64,000 nucleotides of DNA from an uncultured Candidatus Peregrinibacteria bacterium (GCA_903854335.1 CAINVY010000002.1:17556-81555); one strand, 5' to 3'; numbered from the stretch's first letter, positions 19,156-29,169 are shown. Program-made: numbers and translations. Notes: generated from the sequence alone by a model not told the origin.

Positions 19156-20199
19156 ATGTTGATTGCCGTCGATTGCCGGTTCGCGCACAAGCAGGTCGGT
19201 CTCGGCCGTTTTACGCGAGAACTCACCCATGCTCTTCTCCTGAGGGAAGATCCGTGGACATACGTTCTAATCGTCGGGACGGAGGGTGTGTCTTGGGCAA
19301 CGTCTCTTCCTTCTCAACCGCGCTTCGTAATCGCCTCTTCCAGGCCGTACTCTTTTTCGGAGCATTGGGAAATTCCCTCAATCCTCCGTTTGCTTCATGC
19401 GGATCTTTTCTTTTCGCCCCATTTCAATGTTCCCATTTTCTGTCCGATTCCGTTCGTGGTGACGATCCACGATCTCATTTTGCATCGATTTCCCAATGCG
19501 GCGCCATTCTTCAAACAGCGAGCGTACCGCATGCTTATGGGGCATGCCGTGCGCAGGGCGAAGCGCATCATTGCCGTGAGCCACTTCACTGCCGATGAGA
19601 TTCAACGTACCTTCGGTTCAGTCGTAGCAGCAAAAGTGGTCGTTGTGAGGGAGGGTGTGGATCCCCTCTTCCATAAGCGTTCATCTCTGGAGCAAGAGCG
19701 AACTTTGAAGAAGCTTGGGATTGCACATCCGTTTTTCCTCTACGTCGGCAATGCGAAGCAGCACAAGAACGTGCAGGTTTTGATCGATGCTTTCGTGCGA
19801 GCGAATCTTCCCGCCACCGAACTCGTTCTTGTGACGGCAGGCAGAGAGGTCGCTTTCTTGAAACTCCATGACGGAGTCCAAGTTCTTGCCTCCGTTTCCG
19901 ACGAGGAACTTGCAGCGCTCTACAGTGCGGCACGCGCTTTTGTTACGGCTTCGCTCTACGAAGGCTTCTGTCTTCCGGTCGCCGAAGCAGCCGCATGCGG
20001 CTGCCCGGTCATCGCGGCAAACTGCGGTGCGTTGCCCGGAGTAGTACCAGGACATTCCCTCCTCATCGAGCCTACGGTCTCTGCGTTCGAGCAAGCTTTT
20101 AAACGTTCTCTCAAAAGGGAGGATGTTCCTGTGGTGAACAATCGGTGGCAGGACACGGCGACTTCCGTCTCCTCCGTCCTGCAAGACGTTCTCTCGTAA
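19156..20199 (+). CDS. Glycosyltransferase family 4
   Basis: FFLYVGNAKQHKNVQVLIDAF; AFVTASLYEGFCLPVAEAAACGCPVIAANCGALPGVV. Confidence 0.87.
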   Translation: MLIAVDCRFAHKQVGLGRFTRELTHALLLREDPWTYVLIVGTEGVSWATSLPSQPRFVIASSRPYSFSEHWEIPSILRLLHADLFFSPHFNVPIFCPIPFVVTIHDLILHRFPNAAPFFKQRAYRMLMGHAVRRAKRIIAVSHFTADEIQRTFGSVVAAKVVVVREGVDPLFHKRSSLEQERTLKKLGIAHPFFLYVGNAKQHKNVQVLIDAFVRANLPATELVLVTAGREVAFLKLHDGVQVLASVSDEELAALYSAARAFVTASLYEGFCLPVAEAAACGCPVIAANCGALPGVVPGHSLLIEPTVSAFEQAFKRSLKREDVPVVNNRWQDTATSVSSVLQDVLS

Positions 20200-20217
20200 A
20201 CACGGTATACTGCGGAC

Positions 20218-20514
20218 ATGGATTCCCTGCGCTCCATTCTCCCAAAGGTTCTTCGCAAGCGAGGTCTCGACGGAGCCGCGATGGCGAGCCTCGTCACCTT
20301 TCGCGCACAGGAATGGATCGAGCAGATTCTTCCGAAGTATCGTGGGGTCATTCGTGTGGTGAAGGTATCCCATGCGGTACTGGAGCTTTCTTGTAGAAAT
20401 AGCGTTGCGGCACAGGAGTGTCGGTACCTTTTGCCGGATCTCTTGGATTTTCTCCGACACGAATGTCCCGATGCGGTCGTGACAGATGTCCGTATTTCCC
20501 GCGGAGGTGGATGA
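20218..20514 (+). CDS. DUF721/DciA-like small protein
   Basis: 98 aa; VVKVSHAVLELSCRNSVAAQECRYLLPDLLDFL resembles the DUF721 core; TATACT-6 nt-ATG. Confidence 0.55.
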   Translation: MDSLRSILPKVLRKRGLDGAAMASLVTFRAQEWIEQILPKYRGVIRVVKVSHAVLELSCRNSVAAQECRYLLPDLLDFLRHECPDAVVTDVRISRGGG

Positions 20515-20563
20515 GAAATTGCCTTGCGCGTCGTTCTTTGCATCCGTACACTCCAAGCCCGCT

Positions 20564-20914
20564 ATGCTGAAAATTCGTCTCCAGAGAACCGGCCGAGAAA
20601 ACATCCCCACGTACCGTATCGTGGTGGCGGAAAAGTCTGATCCGGTGAAGGGAAAGTCCCACGAGATCGTGGGGCACTATCTCCCCGCGCGCGATCCTGC
20701 CGTGTTTGAATTCAACGAAGAGCGCATTCAATTCTGGGTCGATCGCGGTGCCCTTCCCAGTGAGACGTTGGCGCGTTTGCTCTTTAGATCAGGGATGAAA
20801 GGGATGGCGAAGTACATCACGCCGTACACGAAGCGTAAGCCCAAGAAAGAGCCGCCTGCCGCCCCCGCACAGGCCGCACCCAAAACGAGTGACAGCGAGC
20901 CGAAGCCGGCGTAA
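20564..20914 (+). CDS. rpsP: 30S ribosomal protein S16
   Basis: MLKIRLQRTGRENIPTYRIVVAEKSDPVKGKSHEIVGHYLP. Confidence 0.96.
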   Translation: MLKIRLQRTGRENIPTYRIVVAEKSDPVKGKSHEIVGHYLPARDPAVFEFNEERIQFWVDRGALPSETLARLLFRSGMKGMAKYITPYTKRKPKKEPPAAPAQAAPKTSDSEPKPA

Positions 20915-20925
20915 GCTGCTCCCGC

Positions 20926-21195
20926 ATGACAACGACCCAACAAGATGTTCCGGGACACCTCTTCCTTCGATACGTTCTCGAATCTCTCGTCGATGATCCG
21001 GATCAACTCGTCATCGAACCGACGATCGATGATCTCGGCGTGTTGCTCACAGTCAGCGTGAGTGATCGCGATATGGGCAAACTCATTGGGAAGAACGGAC
21101 AGACGGTGAAGGCTCTGCGCACACTATTACGCATCATCGGCGGCGCCAAGTCTCAGCGCATCAATATGAAAATTCTGGAACCCCAGAAATCCTAA
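20926..21195 (+). CDS. khpA: KH-domain RNA-binding protein
   Basis: VSVSDRDMGKLIGKNGQTVKALRTLLRIIGG; located directly after rpsP. Confidence 0.88.
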   Translation: MTTTQQDVPGHLFLRYVLESLVDDPDQLVIEPTIDDLGVLLTVSVSDRDMGKLIGKNGQTVKALRTLLRIIGGAKSQRINMKILEPQKS

Positions 21196-21206
21196 TCCCC
21201 TTCGCT

Positions 21207-21527
21207 ATGCTCAGAAATCTTCTCGAAACAGGCAGCCCTCTCGATATTTTTGCGACGTTTATTGCGCTTGCTCTGATCGTGGCGTCGTTTCTCTGTCTTG
21301 TGTTTATCATTATCGGAGGCATTTCCTTCATTCTTTCGGCAGGCAACGAGGAGAAGATCAAGAAAGCGGTGAACACCATTCGCTTTTCCATCATCGGACT
21401 TGTCGTGACGTTCGTCGCGTTCTTCGCTGTTTCCTGGATTTCCAAGCTCCTCGACATTCCGTTTCAGCTCAATTTCTCCACGATCGTGAACTTGATGCAG
21501 GAACTCTTCGGGGCGCTTCAGCAGTGA
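21207..21527 (+). CDS. Small two-TM membrane protein, VirB2/TrbC-pilin-like
   Basis: Two long hydrophobic helices separated by a short polar loop (GNEEKIKKAVNTIRFS). Confidence 0.5.
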   Translation: MLRNLLETGSPLDIFATFIALALIVASFLCLVFIIIGGISFILSAGNEEKIKKAVNTIRFSIIGLVVTFVAFFAVSWISKLLDIPFQLNFSTIVNLMQELFGALQQ

Positions 21528-21586
21528 ACAGTCTCTCGTGATGTGATCCTCTTCTGATTTTGCTATACTCGTTGCATCACGTGTGT

Positions 21587-23443
21587 ATGTTCCAACTGAA
21601 ACACTCTGCGAACGAGGATCGGCATTCTCCGTGGAATATTTCCCTTTTCCTGTTTGGTGTTGGGTTATTCTGCATTCTTCCCGCTGTTCTCTCTTTCTCT
21701 TCCGGAGCGAGTGATGCGTCTTTCTTCGAGCTTCTCCTCTATCGCAGTTCGATCTTTTTTGTTCTCGTAGGAGCGTTATCTTTCATTCGATCATCCTCTC
21801 GTCCGATTCTTCGCACCGTTTTGAGTGCGATGCTCACCGCATACTTCCTTCTGCTCTATCTGGGACTCGCGTACCAATCGTACATGGGGACGCCGTTTGA
21901 TCCTCAGTACGCGCTCGATTCCATTCATGAGGCCGGTTCCACGACGCTGGTTGCGATTGGGAATCTCATGGCAGTCGGCATTGTGGTTGCCGGAATCGTT
22001 CTTTCGATACTCTTCTTTATTTCATGGATGAACATTCAGCGTTCGGTGCGGACATGGTCTCTGACGCTTCGGTGTGTTGTCGTGTTGCTTGCGGCGCTTC
22101 TATTTTTGGTTGCGTTTCGTACATTGACACCGATCCAACTGGATTCCATCGAAGTGGTTCATAGTTTCACATCAACTGATCCACGGAATGCGGTTGAAAC
22201 GTTCTTTTCCGAAAAAAAAGGATATACGACCTCATCACATGACAATCTCTTTATTCTCCAGCAAGAGTCCGGGGATGCTCCTGCCGTCGAAGGACTGCTG
22301 ACGGTAGGCGGGAAAAAATACGATGCAAATTTCATGCCGAGATTGAGTGCAATTGTGAAGGATGGTGTCTTTCTTCCTCAATTCTGGGGAAACTCCGTGC
22401 AGACGAATCGCGGACAGGAAATCATCCTCTGTGGTGTCATGGGCAACGTTCACAAGTCATTTTCCATTGCACCGAAGACGCTTCAAACCACGTGCCTTCC
22501 GGAAATTCTTCGTGATGCCGGATACAAGACCATTGTGTTCCGTGCCGACAGACTCGGGTATTCGAACGAGGGCAATTTCTTTTCTCACATTGGATTTACC
22601 GAGGTGCACTACAAAGACACTATGCAACCGGGTGATCCCACGACGTCCTGGGGATACGACGACTGCATCTTCTTCCAACGCGCGTTCGAGTATTTGAAGA
22701 AGCACTATCCCGATCCTTCCAAGCTCTTCGTCTACTTCGAAGCTACGAACAATCACTTTCCGTTCTCGTTTCCGAAGCGGTACTCCTCCCTCATGACGTT
22801 TGTGCCGCCTTCCTCTCTCGTGCAGCGGTACCTGGATTCGTACACGGCTCAGGATCACTGTGTGCAGACGTTCTATGACAACTACAAAACGTACAGTGGA
22901 GATCATTCGCACCTCTTCATCTTGCCGGATCATTCCTGGCCGGTGGGTCTGCACACGTTGGCCGAGGGCCAGTATGCGACCATAGAAAACTTCTTGACCT
23001 ACCTCGCGTACTTCCCCCCTCTCGCCGAGAAGAATGCGTTTCGCATCGGTCAGCAGGTGATGATGCGGTTCAGTCAGGAGGAACTCATTCCGACGATCTT
23101 CGATTTGCTGAACGTGAAGCACTACACGAACTCCTTCGCTCCCGCGCTGAGGGCGGGGTCGGGCAGCGTGCAGCCCACCGATGATTGCAAGCTTCTGGTG
23201 CAGCCGTACATCAACGCAGGGCAGATCGTTATTATAAAAAACCAACATGACTTTTATCAGTACTCCCTCAAGGAACACACAGTGACGTACTACAATTTGC
23301 AGACGGATTTTGAGCAGTGGCATCCCAAGGTGATTGCAAGGAACGTGTCCTATGCTCTTTTCAAGACAAACTATTATTGCTCACGCTTTACGCAGAAGGA
23401 CGCTCCGTTCACGACAGGGTATTTCAAGGGCGTTCGCAGCTGA
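21587..23443 (+). CDS. Membrane-anchored sulfatase / LTA-synthase-like phosphoglycerol transferase
   Basis: N-terminal TM helices; NLFILQQESGDA; ANFMPRLSAI; HSHLFILPDHSWPVG. Confidence 0.75.
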   Translation: MFQLKHSANEDRHSPWNISLFLFGVGLFCILPAVLSFSSGASDASFFELLLYRSSIFFVLVGALSFIRSSSRPILRTVLSAMLTAYFLLLYLGLAYQSYMGTPFDPQYALDSIHEAGSTTLVAIGNLMAVGIVVAGIVLSILFFISWMNIQRSVRTWSLTLRCVVVLLAALLFLVAFRTLTPIQLDSIEVVHSFTSTDPRNAVETFFSEKKGYTTSSHDNLFILQQESGDAPAVEGLLTVGGKKYDANFMPRLSAIVKDGVFLPQFWGNSVQTNRGQEIILCGVMGNVHKSFSIAPKTLQTTCLPEILRDAGYKTIVFRADRLGYSNEGNFFSHIGFTEVHYKDTMQPGDPTTSWGYDDCIFFQRAFEYLKKHYPDPSKLFVYFEATNNHFPFSFPKRYSSLMTFVPPSSLVQRYLDSYTAQDHCVQTFYDNYKTYSGDHSHLFILPDHSWPVGLHTLAEGQYATIENFLTYLAYFPPLAEKNAFRIGQQVMMRFSQEELIPTIFDLLNVKHYTNSFAPALRAGSGSVQPTDDCKLLVQPYINAGQIVIIKNQHDFYQYSLKEHTVTYYNLQTDFEQWHPKVIARNVSYALFKTNYYCSRFTQKDAPFTTGYFKGVRS

Positions 23444-23606
23444 GAATCTTGCGGGATCGGTGGAAATGGATGCACCTATCTCAGGTCCAAATTGGGTCTC
23501 CCACCAAACGCGTCACTCTTGGCTTCCATTTGCTGATTTTCCATAACTATTTCTCCACACCCTGCTCTTCCTAAATCATCAAAATTTTGCTATAATACTT
23601 GGATTT

Positions 23607-24841
23607 ATGCCTGACGAAACACACATGAATATTCTCCTCTCACGTCGCAGGCGTATCGCGCTTGGGCTCGTGGCCGCAGTTGCGCTCCTCATGGGTGTAT
23701 TCGTGACGTTGCAACACTTACATCTTCTCGGGGATACCATCCCTGTCTCCACGCTCTATTTCAAAAACGTAAGCGGAGACAGCGCTTGGGAAAACCCGGC
23801 GAACTGGTTTACCGATGCCGCTGCCACAACTCAGGCAATCTCGGCCCCATGGGTGCAAGATGACCAATACAGAGATTACAATCTTTCTCTATCAGATGAG
23901 GAATAGTAAACGGTTCGGGAATTATAGGCGGAGGAATAACAGTTGAAAACGGAGCAACTTGTGATTTGTCTGGTGGGCTTACAATAACTGGATCAGTAAC
24001 TCACAGCGGAGGAACAATAACGCCAGCAACTTCTTGTCCGAGCGGCAAAGCTCTTGGACAAGATAATTTGGGCGATGCGATGTGCGTGGTTTCTTCCGGT
24101 TCCAGCTCCAGCTCCTCTTGTGCCACAGATGCTCAATGCAGCTTGGACATGTACTGCAGTGGGACAACCTGTGTCTCGGGATGCCGCACAGGCACCTCGA
24201 GCGGAGGCTATGTCTGCACAAATCACACGTACCTTCTCTCCTGCACGGATGACACCTCCTGCAACACGGGAAGCAACTACCACTGCGGTACGGATCACCA
24301 GTGCCACAACTCTTGTTCCACCGACTCTCAGTGTCCTGAGGGAAAGTACTGTGGCGGTTCAGCTTGCGAAGCAGGTTGCCGCAGTACGAGTGACTGTTCG
24401 GATGGTTCCGTGTGCACGAGTCATGTCTGTACCGTTAGCGGTTCAGCTCACGCTTTAGGCAGTTCCAGCTCAGAAGAGAATTCCACCTCGGCATCCAGTG
24501 AATCATCTTCCAGTTCTGTTAGGATCGTGAATGGTGGAGGAGGAGGCGGAGGCTATCGTGGGACAACTGGCGGCACGAACCATACGACGCTCGGGACACC
24601 CGGAAAAACTGCAGTGAAAGGAGCGGTTCAAAATCTCTCCAGCAGTTCCTCATCCGTCGTACTGACGGAGGCGCAGAAGCGTCAGCTGAGACTCCAAAAT
24701 CGTGAGCAGGCTCTATCTGCTTCTTCATCCTCGGCTGCGGCAGATGAGGCAAAGAAACGCGCGCTTCGTCTTTTCAATCGCAAGCAGAATGCCTCGGCTT
24801 CTGCTTCGTCATCGAGTGCGAGCAATGTGAAGGCGAAGTGA
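23607..24841 (+). pseudogene. Secreted Cys-rich, Ser-rich surface protein interrupted by an apparent 1-nt frameshift near 23898-23904
   Basis: ORF 23607..23906 (signal/TM, NVSGDSAWENPANWF) ends in TAG; the -1 frame continues D-E-G-I-V-N-G-S-G-I-I-G-G-G-I-T-V-E-N-G-A-T-C into ORF 23966..24841. Confidence 0.65.
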
Positions 24842-24864
24842 AGCAACCATCGCTACGCGAAAGT

Positions 24865-24942
24865 TGGTGGGTGATACAGGAGTCGAACCTGTGACCTTCT
24901 GGGTGTAAACCAGACGCTCTAGACCAACTGAGCTAATCACCC
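24865..24942 (-). tRNA. tRNA-Val(UAC)
   Basis: GGGTGATTAGCTCAGTTGGTCTAGAGCGTCTGGTTTACACCCAGAAGGTCACAGGTTCGACTCCTGTATCACCCACCA on the minus strand; anticodon TAC; CCA encoded. Confidence 0.95.
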
Positions 24943-25018
24943 CTGCTCACAGCGTAGCAGAAAACGCATTGCTTCAAACGAGTTGCGTGACTATGATGAC
25001 TGTGCTTTTACACTTCTT

Positions 25019-25234
25019 ATGATTCTGAATATCGTTCAAATCTGCATCGCGCTGTCTCTCTCTCTTTGCATTCTTCTTCAGCATCGGACGTCCGGCCTTA
25101 CGGCGACATTCGGGGGAGGAGGTGCGACATTCGTCCAACGTCGCGGAGCGGAGAAATTTATTTTCGTCGCAACCATCTGGCTGGCCGTCCTCTTCTTCAC
25201 GTTGAGCGTGCTTCAGTGGTACATCACCTTCTGA
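25019..25234 (+). CDS. secG: Preprotein translocase subunit SecG
   Basis: LSLSLCILLQHRTSGLTATFGGGGATFVQRRGAEKFIFVATIWLAVLFFTLSVL. Confidence 0.88.
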   Translation: MILNIVQICIALSLSLCILLQHRTSGLTATFGGGGATFVQRRGAEKFIFVATIWLAVLFFTLSVLQWYITF

Positions 25235-25309
25235 TTCTCTCGTCTCTGACGTGTGCATTGGGCGGGTTACAGCCTTTTCATATGCGTGTAGTGGGGTAGA
25301 ATGTGCGGG

Positions 25310-27523
25310 ATGAAAGCTCTACTTCGCCTCCTGCGTTTGATGACGCGGTGGGAACGATGGTTGCTCTTGGCACTCTGCATCATTTTTCTCCTGAGCTTCG
25401 CGGGAATATTGCGGGCGTTTTACATTGCGAATACCGTTCTCGCTCCCGCGAACGGCGGCACGTACATCGAGGGGTCTGTCGGTGAATTGCAGCCGCTCAA
25501 TCCGTGGTTCATCGTTCAGAATGATGTCAATCGCGACCTCGTTTCGCTCATCTTTTCTGGCCTGTTAAGATACGATCCGCTGTCGAAGAAGATCGTGGAT
25601 GATCTCGCGACACTCGATGCGTCCGCGGACTCGAAAGTCTTTACGCTGCATCTGAAGGACAAGATCTTCTGGCAGGATTCGACGAAAAAGGATCCTCATC
25701 CTGTGACGGCGGATGATGTCCTCTTCACGTTCCAAACAATCCAGGATCCTCAATTTCCCAATCTTCTCCTTCAGCAAAACTTTCGTGGGGTGAAGATCGA
25801 GAAAGTCGATGATCGCACGGTGCGTTTCACGCTCGACGAGCCCTACAGTTTCTTCCCGAGTAATCTCACGCTCGGTCTTCTTCCCAAGAAATCGTTTGAG
25901 GGAGTTCCCGTGTCGCGGCTCTCTCTCACGACGGACTTCGGGTACAGCCCCGTGGGCGCGGGACCGTACCGCCTGAAAAATATTACGCAGACGGAGCTCT
26001 CGACGGAGGTGACGCTTGAGCGATTCCAGCGCTCGCTGCCGCCTTCGTATCGCATCGATCGCATCGTCTTCCGTATTTTCTCGGATTACTCGTCGTTGCT
26101 TTCCGATTTGCGAAATTTGCAGGGAGTGCGTCTCGTACCTCGCAACGACAAGGGCGATCCGATCATTCCGCGCAACTTTACCGCGCGCGAGTACACGCTT
26201 CCCCAGTACGTCGCGCTTTTCTTCAATCTCGGGCACAAGAGTTTGCAGGATGGAAATCTTCGTTTGGGACTGCAGCTAGGCACGGACAAGAAGGCGCTCT
26301 GTGACAGCATCCACCAGCCCGTCCTGGTCGACACGCCATTGCTCGAGCTCGACAGCTCCGCCTGGCAATACCATTTCGATCCGACGGCGGCGCAGGGTGC
26401 TCTTTTCGCTTCGAAGTGGAACCTGCCGGAGAAGGTGCGTCTGCAGCAATTGCTGGAACAGAACGACGCGAATACCTTGGGGTTTCTCCATGTTCCACCG
26501 GTTGCTTTGATCGATACGGGAGGCATTCTCGCGCTGACGGGATCACTCAAGGATGTCCCGCTTGGATCGCACATTAATGGTCTGCCTGTGAAACAGAATT
26601 TGACGGCTTCGGGAGCGTGGGTGGTGGACATTCCGACCACTACCGGTACGGGTGCTCTGCATTTCGGGACGAACATCGTTCGACTCACGGATCCGAAAGG
26701 GAAGACCGTCGATTCCGCATACATGTTCCGTGCGCAGAACCTGCTCGATTACAATCGAGCCATGGAGGAGCAACGACTTCTCCGCCTCTTTCTCAAAACC
26801 CGCAAAGAGCAGCAGTCGACGATACAGGATGTCACGGTGGCGAATTTGTTCTTGGAGAATGGGAAGTTGCGCTTGCGCAGGTCGGATGATCCCGTCTCCA
26901 TTCGGACGAACGACGCGGGGCAGCAGCTTGTCCTCCATCTTCTCACGAGTAACAGTCCTCTGGAATATCCCAAAATCGCAACATACATCCAGAATTCCTG
27001 GGCAGCACTTGGCGTGAAAGTGATTGTGGATATTCCGAAATCTCGCGACGAGTTTCAGAGCCGTCTTCTTAAGCGCGATTACGATGTCCTCCTGTTCGGT
27101 CAATCCCTCCTCGATAATCTCGATAGCTTCCCGTACTGGCACAGCAGTGGCGTTCAGAAAGTGACTGGAAATGCGAATGACCTGCGCCAGGATGCTTACA
27201 ATCTTTCCCAGTACACTTCGTCCAGGGCCGATACACTTCTCGAAACCATTCGCCGTACGAGTGATGAGAGCGAAAGGGAACGTGCGCTCAGCGCGTTGCG
27301 CGACATCATCAAGAAGGATGTGCCGGCGATCTTCCTCTACTCCCCTCTCTACACGTTCGCCCACCATCAAGATATCCTCGGTATCGAGTTGGGTGCGCTC
27401 TCGCTTCACTCCGACCGCTTCCTCACGCTCAATCGATGGTATGTCGAGCAGAATAGGCAATTCCTACCGGGAAAGAGCTGGTGGTCCTTTTTCTCCTGGC
27501 TTGGCTCGTTTGCTCGAAGGTGA
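25310..27523 (+). CDS. ABC transporter substrate-binding protein, family 5 (OppA-like), membrane anchored
   Basis: Single N-terminal TM; GGTYIEGSVGELQPLNPWF; VTADDVLFTFQTIQDPQ; VTLERFQRSLPPSYRIDRIVFRIF. Confidence 0.83.
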   Translation: MKALLRLLRLMTRWERWLLLALCIIFLLSFAGILRAFYIANTVLAPANGGTYIEGSVGELQPLNPWFIVQNDVNRDLVSLIFSGLLRYDPLSKKIVDDLATLDASADSKVFTLHLKDKIFWQDSTKKDPHPVTADDVLFTFQTIQDPQFPNLLLQQNFRGVKIEKVDDRTVRFTLDEPYSFFPSNLTLGLLPKKSFEGVPVSRLSLTTDFGYSPVGAGPYRLKNITQTELSTEVTLERFQRSLPPSYRIDRIVFRIFSDYSSLLSDLRNLQGVRLVPRNDKGDPIIPRNFTAREYTLPQYVALFFNLGHKSLQDGNLRLGLQLGTDKKALCDSIHQPVLVDTPLLELDSSAWQYHFDPTAAQGALFASKWNLPEKVRLQQLLEQNDANTLGFLHVPPVALIDTGGILALTGSLKDVPLGSHINGLPVKQNLTASGAWVVDIPTTTGTGALHFGTNIVRLTDPKGKTVDSAYMFRAQNLLDYNRAMEEQRLLRLFLKTRKEQQSTIQDVTVANLFLENGKLRLRRSDDPVSIRTNDAGQQLVLHLLTSNSPLEYPKIATYIQNSWAALGVKVIVDIPKSRDEFQSRLLKRDYDVLLFGQSLLDNLDSFPYWHSSGVQKVTGNANDLRQDAYNLSQYTSSRADTLLETIRRTSDESERERALSALRDIIKKDVPAIFLYSPLYTFAHHQDILGIELGALSLHSDRFLTLNRWYVEQNRQFLPGKSWWSFFSWLGSFARR

Positions 27524-27702
27524 AATGGAGATTGCCCTTTTAGCATCTTGTGCTCTTGGGTCTTTCTCTCCCCGAATTGATCCCGTATTCGGGCATTTCG
27601 ATCCCTCCTATTCACATCGACATAGTTGACTGGATATTTGGCCTCCAGTAAACTACTTTGGCTCTTTTACCGATGAGCAACTTACTCTCCCCATCAGGGA
27701 TC

Positions 27703-28146
27703 ATGGAAATACTCCTTCTCGAGGATGTCCAAGGCATCGGCAAAAAAAATGACCTACTGGTCGTCGGAGACGGATTCGCACTGAACTGCTTACTCCCGCA
27801 GAGAAAAGCTCTCGTTGCGACTCCCACCGTTCGCAAGCGTTACGCGGACCGTATCAAGCGACGCGCAGAGGAAAGGGAACAGGAGAAACAGATCCGTGCC
27901 AACGCGACGCATGCGCTCGCGGGCAAGACCGTAACCTTTGCGAGGAAAGCGACGAAAACAGGCAAGCTCTACGCTGCGATTTCTGAAGAGCAGATTGTTT
28001 CGGCTCTTCTCGATCAGCATGCGCTGACGATTGTGCCGGATGACATTACGATTCCGTCACAGATCAAAGCTGTCGGGACGTTTACTGTGAACGTTCAGTC
28101 GAATGGCACAGAGCAGGCTCTCTCCGTCGTCGTGACGGCCCTGTAG
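27703..28146 (+). CDS. rplI: 50S ribosomal protein L9
   Basis: MEILLLEDVQGIGKKNDLLVVGDGFALNCLLPQRKALVAT; KLYAAISEEQIVSAL. Confidence 0.93.
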   Translation: MEILLLEDVQGIGKKNDLLVVGDGFALNCLLPQRKALVATPTVRKRYADRIKRRAEEREQEKQIRANATHALAGKTVTFARKATKTGKLYAAISEEQIVSALLDQHALTIVPDDITIPSQIKAVGTFTVNVQSNGTEQALSVVVTAL

Positions 28147-28209
28147 GTTTGGATTCGTACGTCTTACCGGACTTCGGAAACGAAGGGGATCGTGGTAGGA
28201 TTTCTGCAT

Positions 28210-28286
28210 GGGCCAGTAGCTCAGTCGGTTAGAGCACCGGACTTATAAGCCGGTGGTCGGTGGTTCAATTCCACCCTGGCCCACCA
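28210..28286 (+). tRNA. tRNA-Ile(UAU)
   Basis: GGGCCAGTAGCTCAGTCGGTTAGAGCACCGGACTTATAAGCCGGTGGTCGGTGGTTCAATTCCACCCTGGCCCACCA; loop CT-TAT-AA; CCA encoded. Confidence 0.92.
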
Positions 28287-28322
28287 GATTGACTAATATT
28301 CATAATATATTACTATATTTGT

Positions 28323-29105
28323 ATGAGTATTGAGGGTCAGTCGGACTGTACAAATCGGGCGCAAATTATTTCTTTGGTAAGCAATCTTGCAAAACGTATT
28401 GCTGAAGAAAGCAGAGATGAATTGCGAAGATTAATTTTCGCTGCCCCTCCCATGACCTACGGTGAAATCGCTCGATCTTTGTTCCCTGATCAGTGCGAGA
28501 GAGCGTTTGAAGTAACGAGGAATGCAGTCACAACTGCTGCAAAATTGATTCTTACTGCAGCGGAGCAACAATCAGTTTGTGACCGAAATGCGAACATTGG
28601 TTATGAACGGCACATTGAAACCTGTGGCAGTACACGATGGTCTTCTGGTGAAATTCATGAGCTGAAAAGACTTCTCACAGCAGAAGTGTATCCTCCCGGC
28701 CATGTCTATGCGGGGAGCCCTTGCTATGGAAAGATTGCAAAGACTCTCAATGCTATGTTCCATGATCAACAGGATATTCGTACCGGTTCAAGTTGCAGAA
28801 CATACGTTATTGCAACACAGAAGAAGAATTCATTTCTATTTCAAACACAATCACCAGTATTGAGTTTTACACCCTGGATTACCGATGAATGTGACAGACT
28901 GAAGAAACTCGTGCAGGATCCTGAACATCAATACTCAGTAGGATCAAAGGTCGGAGCTCCTGATTGGAAAAAAATCGCAGCAACGTTGAATCGAGAATTT
29001 CATAGTGCTGCTTTGAGGGAAGGGGTGAACATTCGCGGGTCAGTAATATGCAGAACAAGATACTGGAAACGTTTGCATGCGCCTCATCGACTTACCACTG
29101 AGTAA
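28323..29105 (+). CDS. Hypothetical protein with two Myb/SANT-like repeats; paralog of 43100..43896
   Basis: Repeats TRWSSGEIHELKRLL...GSPCYGKIAKTLNAMFHDQQDIRTGSSCRTY and TPWITDECDRLKKLV...GAPDWKKIAATLNREFH...IRGSVICRTRYWKRL; 36 bp from the tRNA CCA end. Confidence 0.7.
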   Translation: MSIEGQSDCTNRAQIISLVSNLAKRIAEESRDELRRLIFAAPPMTYGEIARSLFPDQCERAFEVTRNAVTTAAKLILTAAEQQSVCDRNANIGYERHIETCGSTRWSSGEIHELKRLLTAEVYPPGHVYAGSPCYGKIAKTLNAMFHDQQDIRTGSSCRTYVIATQKKNSFLFQTQSPVLSFTPWITDECDRLKKLVQDPEHQYSVGSKVGAPDWKKIAATLNREFHSAALREGVNIRGSVICRTRYWKRLHAPHRLTTE

Positions 29106-29169
29106 TGATTATTTGTAAACGCACGACAATCTGCTGCCTCAGTGGCAACATCTTCCTTCTCATGTCCTT

